Below, one piece after another: positions 8,664 through 20,600 of a DNA stretch of 64,000 bases. Every line of letters begins with the position of its first letter. The first letter of the stretch is position 1. Position numbers and translations under genes: made by a program. The stretch comes from Isoetes taiwanensis (taxonomy: Eukaryota; Streptophyta; Lycopodiopsida; Isoetales; Isoetaceae), in the NCBI GenBank assembly GCA_021234155.1, contig JAJEKV010000039.1, positions 7,170,912 to 7,234,911 of the forward strand, given 5' to 3'. The notes under the pieces were generated by a model, which saw only the letters and a program-made list of their open reading frames with translations, made no database searches and had not been told where the DNA came from.

Positions 8664-11600
8664 TGACCTAGACCTTCTCAAAAAATTTGAAAATTGGGGT
8701 GTGTCTTTGGAGATGGGTTAGGAATCCGGTGGCAAAAATCAGAATTTATTTTAGGTACAATGCATTAATTGCGAATTTATGAATGTCTTGCCCTTTGCAA
8801 AAGCCCCGACTTCTACTTGCCACATCGGGGAGGAGGACAGGCCCAAATTCCACTCGTCGGTTCCCCTTGCTCCGTATTCTCGGCTGCGGCTTCGGCCAAG
8901 TCCCAAGTGCAATGAGACCAAGTCTCGGCCCCCAAAGCGCCAAACCCTTCTAGAACACGGCAACCCACGGGGTTTACGTTTTGGAGGCCCTCTCCTGTCG
9001 GTCGAGGCGGGACCTTGCTTGGCGTGACTTGGCGTGGAGTGGGGGTGTTGGCCTTGAGCACGGACCCTAAAATCCCAGGGGCTGCTTGCCCGAATTTCCT
9101 CTCCCCAAGGCCTTTGGGGGCCGGACCGGCGACCTCCCTCTCGAGGAATCGCGATTTGACTCGCCAATGGACTCGAGCGTCGACATTGCCACAGGGACCA
9201 AGTTACGTGGCGGAAGACCACCCGACCTCCAAGAAGCGCCAAAGTAGCTCACTTCCATCACACTCGTAGTCAATTGGCCTAGGATGTGGATGCGGGATCT
9301 TGTCGTGGAGGCGTGAGTGTTTCTCTCTTTTGCAAAACCGACCTTGTTACTTGCTCCCTAGGGTAATTTCGCCATTAGGACGATTTGGCGGGGTCAATTT
9401 ACCATTAGGAGCCCTCCCGGTGCGAACGACAAGACAATGCGGTTTCTACAAGGCCGACCTCGGGGGCCCAGCGGTTTGACAAGTTTTCGGACCCGATCTG
9501 GAATCTTTTGGGCCTTCGAAGAGGGGCCCCTGAATGGAGGATCCAGCGGTGACGGGACGGAGCGGGGCTCTCGGGAGAGTGGTCATTAGCGTGCGGCCCA
9601 GGGGAGCTGCCGGGGAAGGGCTGCCTGGGGAACTTTTTGGATCCGCCTCTTGGGGTGGGACTCTCCCCCTCTTGTGAGGGATCCTTTCAAGGTCGGCCTC
9701 GTTTGACTTGGGGAAGGGTGCCGGCTTCGGTTGCCCCGCAGCGGGCTGCCCCGACTGTTCTAATGCTAACCCTTTGACCTAGACCTTCTCAGAAAATTTG
9801 AAAATTGGGGTGTGTGATGGAGATGGATTAGGAATCCGGTGGCAAAAAATCAGAATTTATTTTCGTACAATGCATTAATTGTGAATTTATGAATGTCTTG
9901 CCCTTTGCAAAAGCGTCCCCGACTTCTACTTGCCACATCGGGAGGAGGACAGGCCCAAACTCCGCTCCGTCGGTTCCCCTTGCTCCGTATTCTCGGCTGC
10001 GGCTTCTCGGCCAGGTCCCAAGTCAGCAGACCAAGTCTCGGCCCCCAAAGCGCCAAACCCTTCTAGAACACGGCAACCCACGGGGTTTACGTTTTGGAGG
10101 CCCTCTCCTTGTCCGGTCGAGGCGGGACCTTGCGCCACGACTTGGCGTGGAGTGGGGGTGTTGGCCTTGACCACGGACCCTAAAATCCCGGAAGCTGCTT
10201 GCCCGAATTTCCTCTCCCCAAGGCCACAGGGGCCGGACGAGGCGACCTCCCTCTCAGGAATCGCGATTTGACTCTGCTAATGGAGTCGAGCGTCGACATT
10301 GCCACAGGGACCAAGTTCCGTGGGCGAAGACCACCCGACCTCCAAGAAGCGCCAAAGTAGCTCACTTCCATCAAACTTCGTAGTCAATTGGCCTAGGATG
10401 TGGATGCGGGGATCTTGTCGTGGGGAGGCGTGAGTGTTTCTTTTTGCAAAACCGACCTTGTAACTTGCTCCCTAGGGTAATTTAGCCATTAGGACGATTT
10501 GGCGAGGGTCGATTTGCGGAGCCTCCCGGTGCCCGAGCGACAAGACAACTGCGGTTTCTACAAGGCCGACCTCGGGGGCCCGCGGTTTGACAAGTTCTCC
10601 GGACCCGATCTGGAATCTTTTGGGCCTTCGAAGAGGGGCCCCGAGCGGAGGATCAGCGGTGGGATAGGGGAACCGGGGCTCAGGGGAGGGTGGTCATTAG
10701 CGTCGCCCCAGGGGGCGCTGCCGAGGAAGGTCTGCCTCGGGAACTTTTTGGATCCCACCTCTTGGGGTCGGACTCTCCCCTCTTGTGAGGGAGCCCCGCA
10801 AGGTCTGGCCTCGTTTGACTTGGGGAAGGGTGCCGGCTTTCGGTTGCCTGCAGCGGGCTGCCTCGGCCGTTCTAATGCTAACCCTTTGACCTAGACCTTC
10901 TCAGAAAATTTGAAAAATTGGGGCTGTGTCTTTGGAAATGGATTAGGATTCCAGCTGGCAAAAATCAGAATTTATTTTCGTACAATGCATTAATTGCGAA
11001 TTTATGAATGTCTTGCCCTTTGCAAAAGCGCCCCCAGACTTCTACTTGCCACATCGGAGGAGGAGGACAGGCCCAAACTCCGCTCCGTCGGTTCCCCTTG
11101 CTCCGTATTCTCGGCTGCGGCTTCGGGGGGTCCCAAGTGCAGCAGACCAAGTCACCGGCCCCCAAAGCGCCAAACCCTTCTAGAACACGGCAACCCACGG
11201 GGTTTCGTTTTGGAGGCCCTCTCCTGTCGGTCGGCGGGGACCTTGCGCGTGACTTGGCGATGGAGTGGGGGTGTTGGCCTTGAGCACGGACCCTAAAATC
11301 CCCGAGCTGCTTGCCCCGAATTTCCTCTCCCCAAGGCCACAGGGGCCGGACGGGCGACCTCCCCTCTCGGGAATCGCGATTTGACTACGCCAATGGAGTC
11401 GAGCGTCGGCGTTGCCACGGGGACCAAGTTCCGTGGCGAAGACCACCCGACCTCCAAGAAGCGCCAAAGTAGCTCACTTCCATCACACTCGTAGTCAATT
11501 GGCCTAAGATGTGGATGCGGGATCTTGTCGTGGAGGGCGTGAGTGTTTTCTTTTGCAAAACCGACCTTGTAACTTGCTCCCTAGGGTAATTTCGCCATTC

Positions 11601-14600
11601 CGGGACGATTTGGCGGGGTCGATTTACCATTAGGAGCCTCCCGGTGCCCGAGCGACAAGACAATGCGGTTTCTACAAAGGCCGACCTCGGGGGCCCCGCG
11701 GTTTGACAAGTTCTCCCGGGGCCGTCACTGGAATCTTTTGGGCCTTCGAAGAGGGCCCCCTGAGCGGAGGATCCAACAGTCGGATAGGGGAGGCAGGGCT
11801 CGGGAGGGTGGTCATTAGCGTGCGACCCAGGGGAGCGGCTGCCGGGGAAGGGCTGCCTCGGGGAATTTTTGGATCCCGCCTCTTGGGGTGGGACTCTCCC
11901 CTCTTGTGAGGGATCCCTACAAGGTCGGCCTCGTTTGACTTGGGGAAGGGTGCGGCTTCGGTTGCCCCTGCAATGGGCTGCCCGACCGTTCTAATGCTAA
12001 CCCTTTGACCTAGACCTTCTCCAGAAAATTTGGCGGGGCATTTGTGCTAGAAATGGATTAGGATTCCATCGGCAAAAAATCAGAATTTATTTTAGGTACA
12101 ATGCATTAATTGCGAATTTACGAATGTCTTGCCAGCTGCAAAGCCCCCGACTTCTACGTGCCACATCAGGAGGAGGGACAGGCCCAAACTCCGCTCCCGT
12201 CGGTTCCCCTTGCTCCGTATTCTCGGCTGCGGCTTCTCGGCGGGTTCCAAGTGCAACAGACCAAGTCTCGGCCCCCAAAGCGCCAAACCCTTCTAGAACA
12301 CGGCAACCCACGGGGTTTACGTTTTGGAGGCCCTCTCCTGTCGGTCGGGCGGGACCCTTGCGTGACTTGGCGTGGAGTGGGGGTGTTGATGCCGAGCCAC
12401 GGACCCTAAAATCCCCCGAAGGCTGCTTGCCCCGAATTTCCTCTCCCCAAGGCCACAGGGGCGGGGACAGGCGACCTCCCCTCTCGGAATCGTGATTTGA
12501 CCACTGCCAATGGAGTCGAGAGCGTCGAAGTTGCCACAGGGACCAAGTTCCGTGGCAGGGAAGACCACCCGACCTCCAAGAAGCGCCAAAGTAGCTCACT
12601 TCCATCACACTCGTAGTCAATTGGCCTAGGATGTGGATGCGGGATCTTGTCGTGGAGGCGTGAGTGTTTTCTTTCTTTTGCAAAACCGACCTTGTAACTT
12701 GCTCCCTAGGGTAATTTAGCCATTTAGGACGATTTGGGGTCGATTTGCCATTCAGGAACCTCCCGGTGCCCGAGCGACAAGACAATGCGGTTTCTACAAA
12801 GCCGACCTCGGGGGCCAGCGGTTTGACAAGTTCTCCGGACCCGATCTGGAATCTTTTGGGCCTTCGAAGAGGGGCCCCCTGAGCGGAGGATCCAGCGGTG
12901 GGATAGGGAGGCCGGGCAGGGGGAGGGTGGTCGTAGCGTGCCCCCGGCATTTGCCGAGGGAAAAGGCTGCCTCGGGAACTTTTTGGATCCCGCCTCTTGG
13001 GGTGGGACTCTCCCCTCTTGTGAGGGATCCCTACAAGGTCCTGGCCCTCGTTTGACTTGGGGAAGGGTGCGGCTCGGTTGCCTACCAGCGGGCTGCCCCG
13101 GCCGTTCTAATGCTAACCCTTTGACCTAGACCTTCTCGAAAATTTGAAAATTGGGCTGTGTGCTGGAAATGGATTAGGATTCCAGCTGGCAAAAAAATCA
13201 GAATTTATTTTAGGTACAATGCATTAATTGCGAATTTATGAATGTCTTGCCTTTGCAAAAGCGCCCCGACTTCTACTTGCCACATCGGGAGGAGGACAGG
13301 CCCAAACTCCGCTCCGTCGGTTCCCCTTGCTCCGTATTCCGGCTGCGGCTTCACCGGCCAGGTCCCAAGTGCAGCAGACCAAGTCTCGGCCCCAAAGCGC
13401 AAAACCCTTCTAGAACACGGCAACCCACGGGGTTTACGTTTTGGAGGCCCTCTCCTTGTCGGTAGGCGGGACCTTTGCGCGTGACTTGGCGTGGAGTGGA
13501 GGTGTTGGCGCCGAAGCCACGGACCCTAAAATCCCCGAGGCTGCTTGCCCGAATTTCCTCTCCCCAAGGCCACGGGGCGACGGGGCAGGCGACCTCCCTC
13601 TCAGGAATGGCGATTTGACCACGCCAATGGAGTGAGCGTCGGCGTTGCCCCTGGGGACCAAGTTCGTGGCGAAGACCACCCGACCTCAAGAAGCGCCAAA
13701 GTAGCTCACTTCCATCACACTTTCGTAGTCAATTGGCCTAGGATGTGGATGCGGGATCTTGTCGTGGAGGCGTGAGTGTTTTCTTTTGCAAAACCGACCT
13801 TGTAACTTGCTCCCTAGGGTAATTTAAGCCATTCGGACGATTTGGCGGGGGTCGATTTACCATTCGGACCTCCCGGTGCCCGAGCGACAAGACAACTTTT
13901 GCCCGGTTTCTACAAAGCCGACCTCGGGGCGCCCAGCGGTTTGACAAGTTCTCCGGACCCGATCACGGAATCTTTTGGGCCTTCGAAGAGGGGACCACGA
14001 GCGGAGGATTCAGCGGTCGGATAGGGGAACCGGGCTCGGGGAGGGTGGTCATTAGCGTGCAGCCCCCGGGGCGCTGCGGGGAAGGGCTGCCGGGGACTTT
14101 TTTTTTGGATCCCGCCTCTTGGGGTCAGGACTCTCCCCTCTTGTGAGGGATCCCTACAAGGTCCTGGCCTCGTTTGACTTGGGGAAGGGTGCCGGCTTCG
14201 GTTGCCACAGCGGGCTGCCCCGACCGTTCTAATGCTAACCCTTTGACCTAGACCTTCTCAGAAAATTTGAAAATTGGGGGATTCCATCGGCAAAAATCGA
14301 GAATTTATTTTCGTACAATGCATTAATTGCAAATTTATGAATGTCTTGCCCCTTTGCAAAGCCCCCCGACTTCTACTTGCCACATGGGGGAGGGGGGACG
14401 GGCCCAAACTCCGGCTCCGTCGGTTCCCCTTGCTTCGTATTCTCGCCATTTTGCGGCTTCGGCGCGAGGTCCCAAGTGCAGCAGACCAAGTCTCGGCCCC
14501 CAAAGCGCAAACCCTTCTAGAACACGGCAGCCCCACGGGGTTTCGCGTTTTGGAGGCCCTCTCCTTGTCGGTCGGGCGGGACCTTGCGCCCGTGACTTGG

Positions 14601-17600
14601 CGTGGAGTGGGGGTGTTGGCCTTGACCGCGGACCCTAAAATCAGGAAGCTGCTTGCCCGAATTTCCTCTCCCCAAGGCCACAGGGGCCGGGCGAGGCGAC
14701 CTCCCCTCTCGGGAATCGCGATTTGACTACGCCAATGGGTCGAGCGTCGGCGTTGCCACGGGGACCAAGTTTTAGTGGCGAAGACCACCCGACCTCCAAG
14801 AAGCGCCAAAGTAGCTCACTTCCATCACCCTAGGATGTGGATGCGGGGATCTTGTCGTGGAGGGCGTGGAGTGTTTCTTTCTTTTGCAAAACCGACCTTG
14901 TAACTTGCTCCCTAGGGTAATTTCGCCATTCGGACGATTTGGCGGGGTCGATTTGCCATTAGGAGCCTCCCGGTGCTCGAGCGACAAGACAATGCGGTTT
15001 CTACAAAGGCCGACCTCGGGGCGCCCAGCGGTTTGACAAGTTCTCGGGACCCGTCACGGAATCTTTTGGGCCTTCCGAAGGCGGCCCCCGAGCGGAGGAT
15101 CAGCGGTCCGGATAGGGGAACCGGGCTCGGGGAGGGTGGTCATTAGCGTCACGGGGAGGGGGCTGCCGGGAAGGGCTGCCTCGGGGAACTTTTTGGATCC
15201 CGCCTCTTGGGGTCCGGACTCTCCCCTCTTGTGAGGGATCCCCGCAAGGTCCTGGCCTCGTTTGACTTGGGGAAGGGTGCCGGCTCGGTTGCCGCAGCGG
15301 GCTGCCCCCGGCCGTTCTAATGCTAACCCTTTGACCTAGACCTTCTCAGAAAATTTGAAAATTGGGCTGTGTCTTTGGAAATAGATTAGGATTCCAGCTG
15401 GCAAAAAATCAGAATTTATTTTCGTACAATGCATTAATTGCGAATTTATGAATGTCTTGCCATTTGCAAAGCCCCCGACTTCTACTTGCCACATCGGGAG
15501 GAGGACAGGCCCAAACTCAGCTCCGTCGGTTCCCCTTGCTCCGTATTCTCGGTGCGGCTTCTCGGCCGGTCCCAAGTGCAGCAGACCAAGTCTCGGCCTC
15601 CAAAGCGCCAAACCCTTCTAGAACACGGCAACCCACCGGGGTTTACGTTTTGGAGGCCCTCTCTCCTTGTCGGTCGGGCGGGACCTTGCGCCGTGACTTG
15701 GCGTGGAGTGGGGGTGTTGGCCTTGAGCACGGACCCTAAAATCCCGGGAAGCTTGCTTGAATTTCCCTCTCCCCAAGGCCACGGGGGACGGGCAGGCGAC
15801 CTCCCCTCTCGGGAATGCGATTTGACCACGCCAATGGAGTCGAGCGTCGGCGTTGCCACAGGGACCAAGTTAAAGGTGGCGGAAGACCACCCGACCTCCA
15901 AGAAGCGCCAAAGTAGCTCACTTCCATCACACTTTCGTAGTCAATTGGCCTAGGATGTGGATGCGGGATCTTTTGTCGTGGAGGGCGTGAGTGTTTTTTT
16001 TTTGCAAAACCGACCTTGTAACTTGCTCCCTAGGGTAATTTAGCCATTAGGACGATTTGGCGAGGGGGTCGACTTGCCATTTAGAGACCTCCCGGTGCCC
16101 GAGCGACAAGACTGCTGCCCGGTTTCTACAAAGGCGGAGCCTTAGGGGGCCCAGCGGTTTGACAAGTTCTCCGGACCCGATCGGAATCTTTTGGGCCTTC
16201 GAAGAGGGCCCCCGAGCGGAGGATCCAGCGGTCGGATAGGGAACCGGGCTCGGGAGGGTGGTCATTAGCGTGCGGCCCAGGGGGCGGCGCCGGGGAAGAG
16301 AGCTGCCTCGGGGAACTTTTTGGATCCCGCCTCTTGGGGTGGGACTCTCCCCTCTTGTGAGGGATCCCTACAAGGTCTGGCCTCGTTTGACTTGGGGAAG
16401 GGTGCCGGCTCGGTTGCCTGCAGCGGGCTGCCCGGCCAGATTCTAATGCTAACCCTTTGACCTAGACCTTCTCAGAAAATTTGAAAATTGGGGATTCCAT
16501 CGGCAAAAATCAGAATTTATTTTTCGTACAATGCATTAATTGCGAATTTATGAATGTCTTGCCAGCTGCAAAAGCCCCAGGCTTCTACTTGCCACATCGG
16601 GAGGAGGACGGGCCCAAACTCTCGCTCCGTCGGTTCCCTTGCTCCGTATTCACCGGCTGCGGCTTCTCGGCCAGGTCCCAAGTGCAGCAGACCAAGTCTC
16701 GGCCCCAAAGCGCGCAAACCCTTCTAGAACACGGCAACCCACGGGGTTTACGTTTTGGAGGCCCTCTCCTTGTCGGTCGGGGCGGGACCTTGCGCGTGAC
16801 TTGGCGTGGAGTGGGGGGTGTTGGCGCTTGAGCCGCGGACCCTAAAATCCCGAGGAAGGCTGCTTGCCCGAATTTCCTCTCCCCAAGGCCACGGGGGCCG
16901 GACCAGGCGACCTTCCCTCTCAGGAATCACGATTTGACTCGCCAATGGAGTCGAGCGTCGGCGTTGCCACAGGGACCAAGTTCCGTGGCGAAGACCACCC
17001 GACCTCAAAAGCGCCAAAGTAGCTCACTTCCATCACACTCGTAGTCAATTGGCCTAGGATGTGGATGCGGGATATCTTGTCGTGGAGGGCGTGAGTGTTT
17101 CTTTCTTTTGCAAAAACCGACCTTGTAACTTGCTCCCTAGGGTAATTTCGCCATTCCGGACGATTTGGCGAGGGTCGATTTGCCATTAGGAGGCTCCCGG
17201 TGCGAGCGATAAGACAATGCGGTTTCTACAAGGCCGACCTCGGGGCGCCCAGCGGTTTGACAAGTTCTCCCGGACCGATCTGGAATCTTTTGGGCGTTCG
17301 AAGAGGGGCCCTTGAGCGGAGGATCCAGCGGTCGGATAGGGAACGGGCTCCGGGAGGGTGGTCATTAGCGTGCTGCCGGGAGGGGCGCCAGAAAGGGCTG
17401 CCTCGGGGAACTTTTTTGGATCCGCCTCTTGGGGTCGGGACTCTCCCCTCTTGTGAGGGATCCTGCAAGGTCTGGCCTCGTTTGACTTGGGGAAGGGTGC
17501 CGGCTTCGGTTGCCACAGCGGGCTGCCCGACCGTTCTATCTTAACCCTTTGACCCTAGACCTTCTCCGAAAATTTCGAAAAATTGGGCTGTGTCTTTGGA

Positions 17601-20600
17601 AATGGATTAGGATTCAGGTGGCAAAAAATCAGAATTTATTTTTCGTACAATGCATTAATTGCGAATTTATGAATGTCTTGCCCTTTGCAAAGCCCCGACT
17701 TCTACTTGCCACATCGGGAGGAGGACAGGCCCAAACTCCGCTCCGTCGGTTCCCCTTGCTCCGTATTCACCGGCTGCGGCTTCTCGGCCCGGTCCCAAGT
17801 GCAGCAGACCAAGTCACCGCCCCCAAAGCGCCAAACCCTTCTAGAACACGGCAACCCACGGGGTTTACGTTTTGGAGGCCCTCTCCTGTCGGTCGGGCGG
17901 GACCTTGCGCCCGTGACTTGGCGTGGAGTGGGGGTGTTGGCCTTGAGAACACGGACCCTAAATCCCCCGAAGCTGCTTGCCCGAATTTCCTCTCCCAAGG
18001 CCACAGGGGACGGACGGGCGACCTCCCCTCTCGGAATCGCGATTTGACTCTGTCAATGGAGTCGAGCGTCGGCGTTGCCACACGGGGACCAAGTTCGTGG
18101 CAGAAGACCACCCGACCTCCAAGAAGCGCCAAAGTAGCTCACTTCCATCACACTTTCGTAGTCAATTGGCCTAAGATGTGGATGCGGGATCTTGTCGTGG
18201 AGGCGTGAGTGTTTTCTTTTGCAAAACCGACCTTGTAACTTGCTCCCTAGGGTAATTTAAGCCATTACGGGCGATTTGGCGGTCGATTTGCCATTGCGAG
18301 CCTCCCGGTGCCGAACGACAAGACAATGCGGTTTCTACAAGGCCGACCTCGGGACACCCAGCGGTTTGACAAGTTCTCCCGGACCCGATCACGGAATCTT
18401 TTGGGGCGCCCACGAGCGGAGGATCCAGCGGTGGGATAGGGGGCAGGGCTCGGGAGGGTGGTCATTAGCGTGCAGCCCCGGGGCTGCGGGAAGGGGCTGC
18501 CTCGGGAACTTTTTGGATCCCGCCTCTTGGGGTCAGGACTCTCCCCTCTTGTGAGGGATCCCCGCAAGGTCCTGGCCTCGTTTGACTTGGGGAAGGGTGC
18601 CAGCTCGGTTGCCACAGCGGGCTGCCCCGACCGTTCTAATGCTAACCCTTTGACCTAGACCTTCTCCGAAAATTTGAAAAATTGGGCTGTGTGATGGAGA
18701 TGGATTAGGAATCCGGTGGCAAAAATCAGAATTTATTTTCGTACAATGCATTAATTGAATTTATGAATGTCTTGCCCTTTGCAAAAGCCCCGACTTCTAC
18801 TTGCCACATCGGAGGAGGACAGGCCCAAACTCCGCTCCGATCGGTTCCCCTTGCTACGTATTCTCGGCTGCAGCTTCTCGGCGGTCCCAAGTGCATGAGA
18901 CCAAGTCTCGGCCCCAAAGCGCAAAACCCTTCTAGAACACGGCAACCCACGGGGTTTACGTTTTGGAGGCCCTTTCCTTGTCGGTCGGGCGGGACCTTAG
19001 GGCGGCGTAGTGACTTGGCGTGGAGTGGGGGTGTTGGCCTTGAGCCACGGACCCTAAAATCCCGGGAAGCTGCTTGCGAATTTCCTCTCCCCAAGGCCAC
19101 GGGGGCGGAGGGGCGACCTCCCTCTCCGGAATCGCGATTTGACTCGCCAATGGACTCGAGCGTCGGCGTTGCCACGGGGACCAAGTTTCGTGGCGAGAAG
19201 ACCACCCGACCTCCAAGCCAAAGTAGCTCACTTCCATCACACTTTCGTAGTCAATTGGCCTAGGATGTGGATGCGGGGATCTTGTCGTGGAGGCGTGAGT
19301 GTTTCTTTCTTTTGCAAAACCGACCTTGTAACTTGCTCCCTAGGGTAATTTAAGCCATTCAGGACAATTTGGTGAGTCGATTTGCCATTCGGACCTCCCG
19401 GTGCGAGCGACAAGATAATGCGGTTTCTACAAAGGTAGAGCCTCGGGGGCCCAGCGGTTTGACAAGTTCTCAGGACGATCACGGAATCTTTTGGGCCTTC
19501 CGAAGAGGGGCCCCTGAGCGGAGGATCCAGCGGCCGGATAGGGGAACCGGGCTCGGGAGGTGGTCATTAAGCGTGCAGCCCCCAGGAGGGGAGGCCGAGG
19601 AAGGGCTGCCTCGGGGAACTTTTTGGATCCGCCTCTTGGGGTCAGGACTCTCCCCTCTTGTGAGGGATCCTGCAAGGTCTGGCCTCGTTTGACTTGGGGA
19701 AGGGTGCCAGCTCGGTTGCCTTACCAGCGGGCTGCCCGACCCGTTCTAATGCTAACCCTTTGACCTAGATCTTCTCCGAAAATTTGAAAATTGGGGGTGT
19801 CTTTGGAAATGGATTAGGATTCCAGGTGGCAAAAATCAGAATTTATTTTCGTACAATGCATTAATTGCGAATTTATGAATGTCTTGCCTTTGCAAAAGCC
19901 CCCGACTTCTACTTGCCACATCGGAGGAGGACAGGCCCAAACTCCGCTCCGTCGGTTCCCCTTGCTCCGTATTTCGGCTGCGGCTTCTCGGCCAGGTCCC
20001 AAGTGCAGCAGACCAAGTCTCGGCCCAAACCCTTCTAGAACACGGCAACCCACGGGGTTTACGTTTTGGAGGCCCTCTCCTTGTCGGTCGAGGCGGGACC
20101 TTGCGCGTGACTTGACATGGAGTGGGGTGTTGGCCTTGAGCACGGACCCTAAAATCCCCCGAAGCTGCTTGCCCCGAATTTCCTCTCCCCAAGGCCACGG
20201 GGCCGGGCCGGGCGACCTCCCTCTCGGAATCGCGATTTCACTTCTGCCAATGGAGTGAGCGTCGACATTGCCACGGGGACCAAGTTCGTGGCGGAAGACC
20301 ACCCGACCTCCAAGAAGCGCCAAAGTAGCTCACTTCCATCACACTCGTAGTCAATTGGCCTAGGATGTGGATGCGGGATCTTGTCGTGGTGGGCGTGAGT
20401 GTTTCTTTCTTTTGCAAAACCCGACCTTGTAACTTGCTCCCTAGGGTAATTTCGCCATTCGGACGATTTGGCGGGGTCGATTTGCCATTCGGGCATCCCG
20501 GTGCCCGAGCGACAAGACAATGCGGTTTCTACAAGGCCGACCTCGGGGCGCCCAGCGGTTTTGACAAGTTCTCCCGGGGCCGATCTGGAATCTTTTGGGC

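Noticed and set aside
17510-18208. 232-codon plus-strand ORF in array A (and a 287-codon minus-strand ORF at 12,087-12,950)
   Set aside because: The frames are not kept in neighbouring monomers, which differ by many indels. Composition is GC-driven (Pro, Arg, Ser, Gly), and no family is recognisable. Long ORFs are expected by chance in GC-rich repeats.
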